From: Paenibacillus sp. G2S3
GTDB taxonomy: Bacteria > Bacillota > Bacilli > Paenibacillales > Paenibacillaceae
Assembly: GCF_030123105.1 (NCBI RefSeq)
Contig: NZ_CP126095.1
Location: 2,046,001-2,110,000, forward strand
Length of the DNA: 64,000 nucleotides
Direction: 5' to 3'
Under the pieces are notes generated by a model. It worked only from the letters and a program-made list of their open reading frames with translations, had not been told where the DNA came from and ran no database searches. Shown piece after piece: positions 8,936 through 17,064 of this stretch. The translations under genes were made by a program, and so were the position numbers. The stretch's first letter is position 1. Every line of letters begins with the position of its first letter.

Positions 8936-9020
8936 GCGAAACTTTTTCTTTATAAGTTTTTTCTCCTATCAGCTAACTTTCCAAGAACTTCACCGTTATA
9001 CATACGAAGGGAGGTGCAGG

Positions 9021-9512
9021 ATGAAGCCCGGGCAGCTACATCAGATACTTCAACCAAAAATGCTAGAGATTCAAAAATACTTGATTCGTCTAGGGGCACC
9101 TGCAGCCGACGCTGAGGATATCGTACAGGATACGGTGTACAAGGCTCTTTTGTATATCGATTCTATTGATGAGAACAAATTCAGTGCATGGCTATATAAA
9201 GTAGCGATTAATCGTTACTATGATCTGTGCCGCCGCAGCAAGCGGATAGTCATTCCTATTGACTATGTGGATGTGCCAGATATGGAACTGCCGGAGGATC
9301 ATGTGCTGTTAAAAGAGAAACGAGAAGACATCGAGCGAGTATTGGATGAACTTCTTCCGCTCCATAAACAACTCATTATCATGAAGTATGAGCTGGAGTT
9401 GTCCTATCAGGAGATAGCAGAGCTCCTCGGGATCACGACAGATACAGTAAAATCGGCATTATTTCGTGCCCGCAAGCAATTTCAAAAAAAGTACAGAGGT
9501 GAAGCGGAATGA
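9021..9512 (+). CDS. ECF-type RNA polymerase sigma factor
   Basis: A 163-residue sigma-70 family member with only regions 2 and 4. Region 2 is seen in AEDIVQDTVYKALLYIDSID and NKFSAWLYKVAINRYYDLCR; region 4 carries the HTH ELSYQEIAELLGITTDTVKS followed by ALFRARKQF. The ATG at 9021 is selected because GGGAGGTG lies just upstream; the frame continues upstream but without a ribosome site. The stop overlaps the following gene by 4 bp, and that gene is a YhdL-like anti-sigma factor, so this resembles the SigM/YhdL cell-envelope stress pair of Bacillus. I could not find a convincing autoregulatory ECF promoter upstream. Confidence 0.9.
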   Translation: MKPGQLHQILQPKMLEIQKYLIRLGAPAADAEDIVQDTVYKALLYIDSIDENKFSAWLYKVAINRYYDLCRRSKRIVIPIDYVDVPDMELPEDHVLLKEKREDIERVLDELLPLHKQLIIMKYELELSYQEIAELLGITTDTVKSALFRARKQFQKKYRGEAE

Positions 9513-10510
9513 CAGCTCCATGGGATCAAAAGGATGATCAGAACCTTTCAAAAGTAATTAAGAAAGCAAAACGAAAAGCAATGTTTCGAAATACGATCAT
9601 TTCTCTGGTTGTGACTATTATAGTATTGTTCGGCGGGATGCTCGGCAACGCCCATCTGACAAGCTGGTTAGCAATGCGTGGTCTGAATGAGGAGAGGATC
9701 ATGATGGAAATTAGCAGTCCCAACCTTCATGAGTTGAGAACTGACCTGGATCTAGGATTTTTATCGGGCAAAGTTGAACTTAGTACTTACAAGGTTGTTG
9801 AGGGTGTGCCCATCGTGTGGGATACTAAAAAGCTGGATTTTAGTATGAGCAGCCGCTTTTCTCTGCTTAATAGGGGATACTCTAGTATAAATGTTCCTGA
9901 CCCAGTAATGACAAGCCAAAATTATGAATACTACCGAGGATATAACAGTCAGAATGGACAGCGAGAAATGGTGTTCTATGTACCTGGGGTGAATTATAAC
10001 GGAAAAGTACTGAATGACCTACCTGCACTTGAAGAAATGGAACCTGGTAAGCTGGTAGAGATGGCAGTTTCGTTTGATAAAAGCTATACGCAGGCCGAAG
10101 TTGAAAAAATGCTGCCCGCAGAGCTGACACAGACATGGTATTGGGTAGATACGTATGACAATAAAAAGAAGCTTGAGTTTATTACGAATGACAGCAGCCC
10201 GAATAAATATGCCTTACCGGAATCAGCAAGACAAGTATACGGTTACGGTGTCAAATGGGAAGGGCTATTTAAACCGAAGCCAGAGGATTTTTTACAATCA
10301 CTAGCATATGGTCTTCAGAAAGAGGGCAAGTATTACGGAGAATTTGAGCGAATCTCGAATTATTTGAAAAAGGATAAAGCAGCGCCGGATGCTAGTGACG
10401 TACAGCTATTTGGAGTCGTGGTTACAGGAACTGCTAAGGAGCTGCAAAGCCTTAAAGGAAAGGCATATGTAAATACCGCAGTTCTCGGAGCGATTGTGGA
10501 TAAATATTAA
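9509..10510 (+). CDS. Membrane anti-sigma factor (YhdL/Sigma-regulator type)
   Basis: A 333-residue protein with a short charged cytoplasmic N-terminus (LSKVIKKAKRKAMFRNT), one transmembrane segment at about residues 28-48 (TIISLVVTIIVLFGGMLGNA) and a large extracytoplasmic C-terminal part. The layout and the immediate overlap with the sigma gene match anti-sigma factors of the sigma_reg_N/C type such as YhdL, which hold the sigma factor at the membrane. The N-terminal cytoplasmic part is only about 27 residues, so the sigma-binding surface would be small, as in that family. A strong terminator follows. Confidence 0.8.
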   Translation: MTAPWDQKDDQNLSKVIKKAKRKAMFRNTIISLVVTIIVLFGGMLGNAHLTSWLAMRGLNEERIMMEISSPNLHELRTDLDLGFLSGKVELSTYKVVEGVPIVWDTKKLDFSMSSRFSLLNRGYSSINVPDPVMTSQNYEYYRGYNSQNGQREMVFYVPGVNYNGKVLNDLPALEEMEPGKLVEMAVSFDKSYTQAEVEKMLPAELTQTWYWVDTYDNKKKLEFITNDSSPNKYALPESARQVYGYGVKWEGLFKPKPEDFLQSLAYGLQKEGKYYGEFERISNYLKKDKAAPDASDVQLFGVVVTGTAKELQSLKGKAYVNTAVLGAIVDKY

Positions 10511-10530
10511 TCTTATAGTAAAACAAAGAA

Positions 10531-10562
10531 GACCCGGGAAGGAATATCCCGGGTCTATTTTG
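10531..10562. terminator. Bidirectional terminator between the anti-sigma and HxlR genes
   Basis: A perfect 8-bp inverted repeat GACCCGGG (10531-10538) and CCCGGGTC (10548-10555) follows the anti-sigma stop and is followed by TATTTT; the convergent HxlR gene ends at 10588. Confidence 0.8.
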
Positions 10563-10587
10563 ATCATTTTACAACCAACTATTTATG

Positions 10588-10932
10588 CTACGTCCATTTG
10601 GCTGACCACAGCTTCATTTCCTTCAAAATTTGATGCAAATCCTCACCTTTTGGAGTTAAAGAATATTCCACTGTTACCGGTACGGTAGGAAATACATGGC
10701 GTTCTAGTACACCGTGTTCTTCTAAATGGCGAAGAGTACTAGTCAACGCGCGGGGGCTAACATTAGTGATTTTTCGCTGAAGCGCTCCAAAGCGTTGGGT
10801 GCCGTCGAATAACTCTCTTAGTACGAGAAAAGCCCATTTTCCGCCCAATACCTCAAGTGTTTTTTCTACATTACACTCAATAGTAAGTGGGGTTTTAGGG
10901 ATATAATTATTGCTAGATTTAGCTGTTGTCAA
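10588..10932 (-). CDS. HxlR family transcriptional regulator
   Basis: A 114-residue winged-helix regulator of the HxlR/DUF24 class: ECNVEKTLEVLGGKWAFLVL carries the family-typical N-terminal Cys (redox or reactive-aldehyde sensing in relatives such as YodB, CatR and HypR) and the GGKW motif, followed by RFGALQRKITNVSPRALTST (recognition helix) and EYSLTPKGEDL. The start is TTG at 10932, six bases after AGGAGGAG. It is divergent from an aldo/keto reductase, with a perfect palindrome (10957-10974) between them. A role as local repressor of the reductase, possibly induced by electrophiles, is inferred. Confidence 0.88.
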   Translation of the reverse strand: MTTAKSSNNYIPKTPLTIECNVEKTLEVLGGKWAFLVLRELFDGTQRFGALQRKITNVSPRALTSTLRHLEEHGVLERHVFPTVPVTVEYSLTPKGEDLHQILKEMKLWSAKWT

Positions 10933-10956
10933 GGAATCTCCTCCTGTTTTGGTGTC

Positions 10957-10974
10957 ACTATACTCTTGTATAGT
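10957..10974. promoter_or_regulatory. Palindromic operator candidate for the HxlR regulator
   Basis: ACTATAC-TCTT-GTATAGT is a perfect 7-bp inverted repeat with a 4-bp loop, 25 bp upstream of the HxlR start and in the divergent promoter region. A half-site-like TATAGTAAACTA recurs at 10992-11003. HxlR-family dimers bind such inverted repeats near their own promoters. Confidence 0.55.
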
Positions 10975-11106
10975 AACTACTCTAGAGATCATATAGTAAA
11001 CTAAATTTCACTTCTTCCTATTATATACAAACTATTCTAGAATGAATATGTGCGTTAGGCAATCTGCCGAAATCATAATACGGAACTATGGAAGGGAGCA
11101 GTAATT

Positions 11107-12039
11107 ATGAAATATCGTAGACTAGGTGGAACAGGTCTAAAAGTTAGCGAGATTAGTCTGGGAAGCTGGCTGACATACGGAGGATACGTAGAAAGAGATA
11201 ATGCTGTTAAAGCCATTGAAACCGCTTACGACCTAGGCGTGAATTTTTTTGATACGGCAAATGTTTACGAAAAGGGCGCTGCTGAGAAAGTGCTAGGTGA
11301 GACCTTGCGGAACTATCCGAGAGAATCCTATGTGCTCGCAACTAAAGTATTTGGCGAAATGGGGACGGGTCCTAACGATCGTGGTCTTTCCCGCAAGCAT
11401 ATTACTGAACAATGTCATGCTAGCTTGAAGCGTCTTGGTGTCGAATACGTGGATATAATGTATTGCCACCGTTTTGATCCAGAAACTCCAATTGAAGAGA
11501 CCTTACGTGTGCTGGATGATCTGGTTCGTCAAGGCAAGGTATATTATGTCGGTGTAAGTGAGTGGACAGCGGCGCAAATGACGGATGCGTTAGCTGTAGC
11601 GGACCGCTATTTGCTAGATCATATTGTGGTTAACCAACCGATTTATAATATGTTCGAACGTTATATTGAAAAAGAAATTATTCCGCTCGGCGAGCGCCGT
11701 GGCATTTGACAGGTTGTTTTTTCTCCACTGGCTCAAGGGCTGTTAACTGGTAAGTATAACGTGGACATCCCTGAAGATAGCCGTGCGGCTAAGCTAGATC
11801 GGTTGAAAAAGGCGATAACAGAAGAGAAGATTGAAAAGGTTCGCCAACTGAGCGGGGTAGCTGCGGAGCTGAATATTTCTGTGGGAAATCTGGCTTTGGC
11901 TTGGATTTTGCGTCAGCCTAATGTGTCTAGTGCGCTAGTAGGCGCCAGCAATCCACAGCAAGTTGAAGAGAATGTTAAGGCTTCAGGAATAGAGCTTTCC
12001 GAGGATATTTTGAAGAAAATTGAAGAGATTCTTAACTAG
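11107..12039 (+). pseudogene. Aldo/keto reductase interrupted by one in-frame TGA
   Basis: One continuous 311-codon frame encodes a KCNAB/YghZ-like aldo/keto reductase, but codon 201 is TGA (11707-11709). Before it: MKYRRLGGTGLKVSEISLGS, the catalytic Asp and Tyr in FFDTANVYEKG, Lys in LATKVFG and His in YCHRFDPE. After it, in the same frame: QVVFSPLAQGLLTGKY and then the C-terminal NADP-binding end (WILRQPNVSSALVGAS). Homologues have Gly at the stop position, so a GGA-to-TGA change explains it. No frameshift is needed. Either this is a recent nonsense pseudogene, a sequencing error, or low-level readthrough. A good AGGGAG ribosome site precedes the ATG. Downstream genes are epimerase-like and probably share the transcript. 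Confidence 0.8.
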
Positions 12040-12068
12040 AGATAGATTCATAAAAAGGAGATATGATC

Positions 12069-12917
12069 ATGGCGAAAGTAGTTGTTACAGGCGGAAGCGG
12101 GATGCTCGGTAGATGGGTGGTCCGGCATTTTGTAGAGCAAGGGTATGAGGTTGTGAATGTGGATACGCAAAAATCTCCAGATTCCTTGTGCCAAACGATC
12201 ATTGCTGATTTGAATAATTTAGGAGAGGTGTATGGCGTACTTGCAGGCGCTGACGCAGTAGTGCATTTGGCTGCGATTCCAGCCGCAAATATAAAGACGA
12301 GTGAAGTCACCTTTCAAAATAATGTAGTATCCACCTACAATATTCTGGAGGCTGCTGCCGGGCTCGGAATTCGCAAAGCAGTTATTGCTTCCAGTGAATC
12401 CTCTTATGGCATCTGTTTTGCGGTTAACCCGTTGGGACCTCAGTATGTACCTATGGATGAGGCTCACCCACAATTGCCCGAAGACAGCTACGGCCTGTCT
12501 AAGGTTGTAAATGAGCAGACAGCAGAGATGTTCCAGCGCAGAACGGGTATACAGGTCGTTTCCCTAAGAATCGGAAATGTCATTGATCCATCGGCGTATG
12601 AAAGATTCCCTTCCTTTATTCATGATCCCGCGCAGCGCGATCGGATTTTGTGGAGTTATATTGATACACGGGATGTAGCTAGTGCTTGCCAATTGGCGAT
12701 TGAAACGGACGGATTGGGCGCGGTGGCTCTTAACATATGTGCAGATGAGACCAGCATGGCTGTACCTAGCAGAGAGCTAATGGCTGCACGTTATCCGGAG
12801 GTGACGGATTTCCGCCAGCCGCTGGAGGGTCATGAGTCGCTACTCAGCAATGCAAAGGCTAAGAAGCTGCTGAAATGGCAGCCAAAGCACTTATGGCGGG
12901 ATTACGTTAACGAATAA
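12069..12917 (+). CDS. NAD-dependent epimerase/dehydratase (extended SDR)
   Basis: A 282-residue extended short-chain dehydrogenase. The Rossmann glycine motif is VVVTGGSGMLGRWVV, the acidic residue after beta-2 is in VVNVD (favouring NAD), the DAVVHLAAIPA strand is typical, and the catalytic YxxxK is YGLSK in EDSYGLSKVVNEQ. ATG 12069 is chosen over 12063 because AAGGAG (12055-12060) is eight bases from it. It follows the interrupted aldo/keto reductase by 29 bp. A sugar-nucleotide or sugar substrate is likely by family, not proven. Confidence 0.88.
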   Translation: MAKVVVTGGSGMLGRWVVRHFVEQGYEVVNVDTQKSPDSLCQTIIADLNNLGEVYGVLAGADAVVHLAAIPAANIKTSEVTFQNNVVSTYNILEAAAGLGIRKAVIASSESSYGICFAVNPLGPQYVPMDEAHPQLPEDSYGLSKVVNEQTAEMFQRRTGIQVVSLRIGNVIDPSAYERFPSFIHDPAQRDRILWSYIDTRDVASACQLAIETDGLGAVALNICADETSMAVPSRELMAARYPEVTDFRQPLEGHESLLSNAKAKKLLKWQPKHLWRDYVNE

Positions 12918-12952
12918 ATAACGAGCGAGATTTACTTTTACTATAAATGAGA

Positions 12953-13119
12953 GTTCAAAAAGTACGGTTTTCAGCAACGAGAAGATTGGATGAAGATAGA
13001 AACTGAGGAGCGGAGCTTAGTGTTAGCTACGTGAGCACCGGAAGTTTCGCCTGAATTCAATATTCGATGTCGAGTACGCTTCTTGTGATCCTTCGTGATC
13101 AAAAGCGGACTTTTTGAAC
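12953..13119. repeat. MITE-like 167-bp repeat, copy 1
   Basis: A 167-bp element bounded by perfect 11-bp terminal inverted repeats GTTCAAAAAGT and ACTTTTTGAAC; the similarity between the two ends continues inward for about 30 bases (CG-TTTT and CGA-AAG blocks). A second copy of exactly the same length lies at 39495-39661 in the same orientation, about 90 percent identical by eye. There is no coding potential. No target-site duplication is obvious. It sits between two epimerase genes. Confidence 0.85.
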
Positions 13120-13142
13120 ATCCTCTATAAGGAGCGTGTGAA

Positions 13143-14165
13143 ATGAAGGTATTATTTATCGGAGGTACGGGATTAATTAGTCAGGCTGTATCCCCGTTGG
13201 CCGTAGAACAAGGAATCGATTTGTATTTGTTCAACAGAGGACAGCGTGATGAATTCGTGCCGGAAGGGGCGAAGGTGATTCGTGGAGACATTCGTAATCC
13301 GGCAGAGGCTGCGGAAGTATTGCGAGATTACGAATTTGACGTAGTGGTGGACTGGATTGCTTTTACACCGGAACATGTGCAGACAGACATTGATCTGTTC
13401 ACTGGTAAAACGAAGCAGTACATTTTTATCAGCTCGGCCTCGGCTTATCAGAAGCCACAGCGTAATTATGTAATCACAGAAGAGACACCGCTAGAGAACC
13501 CTTATTGGGAATATTCGAGGAATAAAATTGCCTGCGAGCAGCTATTGCTAGAGGCTCACAAGTCCAGCGGATTCCCTGCTACAATTGTTCGTCCTTCCCA
13601 TACCTACGGAAATACAGCCATCCCTGCGGCACTCACGAGTGGACAGCATCCTTGGTCCCTGATCGATCGCATACGACGCGGGTTGCCTCTAGTCATACAT
13701 GGAGATGGTGCATCTTTGTGGACACTGACGCATAATTCGGATTTTGCCAAAGGCTTCGTCGGATTGCTAGGGCATCCAGAGGCGATTGGGGAGGCTATTC
13801 ATATTACTTCCGATGAGGTATTGAACTGGAATCAGATCTATGCGGCTATCGGGCAAGCAGCAGGGGTGGAGCCGAAAGTGGTTCATATCTCTACAGACTT
13901 TATCACAGCCTTCTCCCCTCTAGGGACGGCGGATGGCTTGATCGGCGATCAAGCGGTCAGCAGTGTTTTTGACAATCGTAAAATCAAACGTCTCGTGCCT
14001 GACTTCCAGGCTACCGTTCCTTTCTCTGAAGGGATAAAGCAGTCGATTGCTTGGTTCGAGGCTCATCCTGATCAATGCACGGTCGATGCGGAATGGTCTG
14101 CTTTACTAGATCATTTGATCGAGAAACACGGCATTGAGGCCAAGCCTCTTTCCTTTTACTCATAA
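13143..14165 (+). CDS. NAD-dependent epimerase/dehydratase (atypical SDR)
   Basis: A 340-residue protein starting MKVLFIGGTGLISQAVSPLA, an atypical-SDR nucleotide-binding motif, with LFNRGQ after beta-2, a form common in NAD-dependent dehydratases of the CSP41/isoflavone-reductase-like group. FISSASAYQKP and WEYSRNKIACEQLL hold the Ser and the YxxxK-like catalytic elements. The C-terminal half (IHITSDEVLNWNQIYAAIGQ) is the substrate domain. The ribosome site AAGGAG precedes the ATG. It lies downstream of another SDR gene with a repeat between them. The substrate is unknown. Confidence 0.85.
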   Translation: MKVLFIGGTGLISQAVSPLAVEQGIDLYLFNRGQRDEFVPEGAKVIRGDIRNPAEAAEVLRDYEFDVVVDWIAFTPEHVQTDIDLFTGKTKQYIFISSASAYQKPQRNYVITEETPLENPYWEYSRNKIACEQLLLEAHKSSGFPATIVRPSHTYGNTAIPAALTSGQHPWSLIDRIRRGLPLVIHGDGASLWTLTHNSDFAKGFVGLLGHPEAIGEAIHITSDEVLNWNQIYAAIGQAAGVEPKVVHISTDFITAFSPLGTADGLIGDQAVSSVFDNRKIKRLVPDFQATVPFSEGIKQSIAWFEAHPDQCTVDAEWSALLDHLIEKHGIEAKPLSFYS

Positions 14166-14188
14166 GGTTTATACGGTTAATATTTAAG

Positions 14189-14222
14189 ACGGTCTGTTCC
14201 TAAGGGAGCAGCCGTTTTTTTT
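14189..14222 (+). terminator. Terminator after the second epimerase
   Basis: ACGGTCTGTTCC (14189-14200) pairs with GGAGCAGCCGT (14205-14215) with small bulges, and is followed by an eight-T run. Confidence 0.75.
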
Positions 14223-14318
14223 AGGTTTGACTCGCTCAATGTAAGGTTATGGAATGAATCAGCAAATCATGAATATACTCTCACTACCTAAAATTCCGTT
14301 GAAAAAGGAGTCCTGGCC

Positions 14319-14978
14319 ATGCCAACACATCCCTTTGTCTCTCGTTTTTTTGTAAACTCAGATGCAAGTCGTGAGAAGTTAATTTATGATTTGCCAGAAT
14401 CCTGGTGGAGCCGTCCCTTTGAATATGAGTGGTGTATTAACTTTATTTCTCCACATGGTGTGGTGCTGGATGCAGCTTGTGGAATTCCTCATCCCTTGAA
14501 ATTTTATTTAGCAGGGGTTTGTGCAGAGGTCTATGCTTGCGATATGGACAGCAGGGTTATTTACCGGGAGGCCATCCTAGATGCGATTACAGATGAGATC
14601 GGGGAAAAAGCGGCGAAGCAGGTTATAGCGAGAAGAACTGACAACTTACATCTAGCTCAAGCCAATCTTGCGGATCTGCCTTATGAGGATGAGAGCTTTG
14701 ACACTATTTTTTGCATATCGGTACTGGAGCATTTGACCTTGGAGGATACGGTGGGCACTTTACGGGAATTTCACCGAACGTTGAATGAAGAAGGTCTGCT
14801 CGTGCTAACGTTTGATTATCCAACGGTAAACCTAAATCTTATGAATGATTTGTTGCTGCAAGCTGGATTTCAGTATTGGGGGGAGACCGATTTTGAGTTG
14901 CCTGCGGATGCTGTATATACAGATTTGTGGGGTGGGTTAAATTGCTTCAGAGCTGTTTTGAAAAAATCAAAGGGATAA
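14319..14978 (+). CDS. SAM-dependent methyltransferase (class I)
   Basis: A 219-residue class I methyltransferase. Motif I is VVLDAACGIPHPLKF, with the acidic residue of motif II in VYACDMDSR; the DLPYEDESFDTIFCISVLEH block is motif IV and the following helix, typical of the Methyltransf_11 fold. AAGGAG lies before the ATG. The methyl acceptor cannot be read from the sequence. It stands alone between two terminators and a CapA-like gene. Confidence 0.85.
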   Translation: MPTHPFVSRFFVNSDASREKLIYDLPESWWSRPFEYEWCINFISPHGVVLDAACGIPHPLKFYLAGVCAEVYACDMDSRVIYREAILDAITDEIGEKAAKQVIARRTDNLHLAQANLADLPYEDESFDTIFCISVLEHLTLEDTVGTLREFHRTLNEEGLLVLTFDYPTVNLNLMNDLLLQAGFQYWGETDFELPADAVYTDLWGGLNCFRAVLKKSKG

Positions 14979-15071
14979 CAGGTCTTCTTACCCTTAAATT
15001 AGTAATCTATTTCCAGTATGCTAGAACAATAGCTAAATAGATCACATGCTGAGGATAGGAGGCTGTATTTT

Positions 15072-16124
15072 TTGAGATTAGGGTCGAATGTACTGCGCAG
15101 CATGCTACTTACTACACTTCTATTATCACTGATCCTCCCTTCGACGATTGCATCTAGTGCAGCTTCGCCTTCGTCAGAACCTATCAAGCTTGCTTTTGCT
15201 GGTGATATTCTTTTGGACGGTTTTGTGGGTGATCAGATCGCTAAATACGGAGTGAATTTTCCGTTTGCGAAAGTCGCATCTACCCTGCAAAAGGCAGATA
15301 TCGCCTTCGCTAATCTTGAAACGCCAGTGTCTGTTCGAGGGGAAGCGGCAGAGAAGACCTTTGCCTTTAGGTCCAAACCAGCAGTGCTTGGTGGCATAAC
15401 CTATGCTGGAATTGATGGCGTATCTTTGGCGAATAATCATATTTTAGATTTCGGAACGGACGCCATGCTCGATACGCTGATGCATCTGGATCGAAACAAG
15501 ATTGGCCATACAGGAGCAGGGAAAGACGTAGAGGAAGCGTTCAGACCGTATACAAAGACGGTAAAGGGGAAGAAGATCGCTATTTTAGGCGTAAGCCGAG
15601 TGCTTTCAGGCCCTTCTTGGTATGCCGGCAACAATAAACCTGGAGCTGCCTCCGCGTACACCTCGCAGCCTATGCTTACGGCTATTCAGAAGATGTCTAA
15701 GGAGAATGATTACACGATTGTGTACATTCACTGGAATGAAGAGTTTAAGGATTACCCTGAACAATACGCCCGCACGCTAGCCAAACAGATGATTGATAGT
15801 GGTGCAGATATCATACTCGGCGCACATAGCCATTGCTTGATGGGTATCGAATACTATAAAAATAAACCGATCTATTATTCACTTGGGAATTTTGTGTTTA
15901 ATCGTTCTACACGTGGTGGAGAGAAGACACTTCACTCGATGCTGGTGAACTTTGAGATTAACGAGGCCAAGGTGACTAGTAAGATTACGCCGGTCAAAAT
16001 TATTGGTGGACAGCCCAACTTCATGGACGATTCTTATAATAAGAAGACGATAAAGCTAATGAATACCCTGTCTTATAATGCAGTTATCGATGCGAATGGT
16101 AGGGTTACGGAGAAGCAATTATAA
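15072..16124 (+). CDS. CapA-family secreted protein (PGA_cap metallophosphatase fold)
   Basis: A 350-residue protein with an N-terminal signal or anchor (RSMLLTTLLLSLILPSTIAS) and a PGA_cap domain: LAFAGDILLDGFVGD, FANLETPVS, GVSLANNHILDFG, VYIHWNEEF and ILGAHSHCLMGIEYY, the metal-binding motifs of the calcineurin-like CapA/PgsA fold. CapA proteins act in poly-gamma-glutamate synthesis or related envelope tasks; no capB or capC genes are nearby, so a true capsule role is doubtful. The start is TTG 15072 behind AGGAGG. A hairpin terminator follows. Confidence 0.85.
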   Translation: MRLGSNVLRSMLLTTLLLSLILPSTIASSAASPSSEPIKLAFAGDILLDGFVGDQIAKYGVNFPFAKVASTLQKADIAFANLETPVSVRGEAAEKTFAFRSKPAVLGGITYAGIDGVSLANNHILDFGTDAMLDTLMHLDRNKIGHTGAGKDVEEAFRPYTKTVKGKKIAILGVSRVLSGPSWYAGNNKPGAASAYTSQPMLTAIQKMSKENDYTIVYIHWNEEFKDYPEQYARTLAKQMIDSGADIILGAHSHCLMGIEYYKNKPIYYSLGNFVFNRSTRGGEKTLHSMLVNFEINEAKVTSKITPVKIIGGQPNFMDDSYNKKTIKLMNTLSYNAVIDANGRVTEKQL

Positions 16125-16137
16125 GCATATAGTAGAT

Positions 16138-16166
16138 CGACCAGAGATCACTGGTCGGTTTTTTTG
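16138..16166 (+). terminator. Terminator after the CapA-like gene
   Basis: CGACCAG (16138-16144) and CTGGTCG (16151-16157) form a perfect 7-bp stem followed by a seven-T run. Confidence 0.85.
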
Positions 16167-16268
16167 TGATTAAATTCAATTAATTATGTTAAATTTATCC
16201 AATATTTGATCTTTCTATTAATAATATGTAATACTTATATTAAATCAGAATGTAGTAGAGTATTAGAT

Positions 16269-16275
16269 TGTCGAA
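16269..16275 (+). promoter_or_regulatory. Isolated Spo0A-box match far upstream of abrB
   Basis: TGTCGAA, a perfect match to the 0A-box core TGNCGAA, in AT-rich non-coding DNA about 270 bp upstream of the abrB promoter. It may be chance; the tight cluster at 16478-16536 is the better candidate. Confidence 0.35.
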
Positions 16276-16477
16276 AAAAGTAGATGCATAAAGCCTAAAT
16301 AGTCTGTATTAACTCTATTAAACAATTATTCGCTCTGATATGCGCCGAAGTGTTTCCGGACTTGATGTATTGGGTAAATGAGGATATCCATTGGGATACT
16401 CCGCAAGCTGATTTGTAATCGCAATGTTGGATATTTATTAATTTCAAGACAATAATTTGGATGGCTTTACAGCAATT

Positions 16478-16536
16478 TGTCGAAAACGTACATATTTTTG
16501 TCGAATAATTGTCGATAAATATCATATTTTGTAGAA
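16478..16536 (+). promoter_or_regulatory. Phased Spo0A boxes upstream of the abrB promoter
   Basis: TGTCGAA at 16478-16484 and 16499-16505, TGTCGAT at 16510-16516 and a weaker TGTAGAA at 16530-16536. The starts are 21, 11 and 20 bases apart, so all lie close to one helix face. Spo0A~P is known to repress abrB in B. subtilis by binding such boxes, although there the sites lie mostly downstream of the promoter. The 16125-16663 stretch otherwise holds no gene. Confidence 0.65.
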
Positions 16537-16542
16537 ATAAAA

Positions 16543-16571
16543 TTGACAGGGAAAGAATAGCACTTTAATAT
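16543..16571 (+). promoter_or_regulatory. SigA promoter of abrB
   Basis: TTGACA (16543-16548), a 17-bp spacer and TAATAT (16566-16571), a near-consensus vegetative promoter about 90 bp before the abrB start. Confidence 0.75.
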
Positions 16572-16663
16572 TAGGATATAGCGTAATCATTACTATCACA
16601 TAGAAGCCTACATAAGCTTTTAGCAAAAATGATTATTAATGTAATTTCAAGGGAGGATGTACG

Positions 16664-16921
16664 ATGATGAAAGCAACAGGCATAGTAAGAAAAGTAGATG
16701 AATTGGGACGTATCGTAATTCCTATTGAACTACGTAGAACGATGGGAATTGACATAAAAGACCCGCTCGAGATTTTTGTAGATGGAGAGAAAATTATTCT
16801 GAGAAAATACGAGCCAACTTGTATCTTCTCCGGAAGCGCAGAGAACCTCATCAATTTCAAAGGTAAAATGGTAAGCAAAGATGTTCTCGATGAGCTGATT
16901 TCCAGCTTTGACAGAGTATAA
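16664..16921 (+). CDS. abrB: Transition-state regulator AbrB
   Basis: An 85-residue AbrB-type regulator. The swapped-hairpin DNA-binding domain is very well conserved: ATGIVRKVDELGRIVIPIEL followed by RRTMGIDIKDPLEIFVDGEK and IILRKYEP. The C-terminal multimerisation half is shorter than in B. subtilis AbrB (about 94-96 residues). GGGAGG is seven bases from ATG 16664 (a second ATG follows directly). Such proteins repress stationary-phase genes during growth. A near-consensus SigA promoter and four helically phased 0A-like boxes lie upstream, suggesting the classical Spo0A-AbrB link. A strong terminator follows. Confidence 0.93.
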   Translation: MMKATGIVRKVDELGRIVIPIELRRTMGIDIKDPLEIFVDGEKIILRKYEPTCIFSGSAENLINFKGKMVSKDVLDELISSFDRV

Positions 16922-16950
16922 TCGATAGATTACACATTTTTGCTAAAAAA

Positions 16951-16998
16951 GAACCGGTACAGCAAGCACAATTTGTGCATGCTGCCGGTTCTTTTTTA
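16951..16998 (+). terminator. Strong terminator after abrB
   Basis: Long hairpin: GAACCGG (16951-16957), CAGCA and GCACAA pair with TTGTGC, TGCTG and CCGGTTC, and a six-T run follows. Confidence 0.88.
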
Positions 16999-17064
16999 TG
17001 ATAGCACAACAAAAAAAGCAGCAAATCCCCTAGAATAATAGGAAACTTACTGCCCACACTATCC

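Noticed and set aside
8936..8965. An ECF autoregulatory promoter (GAAAC -35) before the sigma gene
   Set aside because: GAAAC is present at 8937-8941 but no CGT-type -10 is found 16-17 bases downstream.
8934..9020. An N-terminal extension of the ECF sigma factor back to TTG 8934
   Set aside because: It overlaps the upstream terminator and has no ribosome site; GGGAGGTG directly before ATG 9021 decides the start.
11707..11709. Selenocysteine or programmed readthrough at the TGA in the aldo/keto reductase
   Set aside because: The family has Gly at this position and no stem-loop resembling a SECIS element was seen just after the TGA; a nonsense change is simpler.
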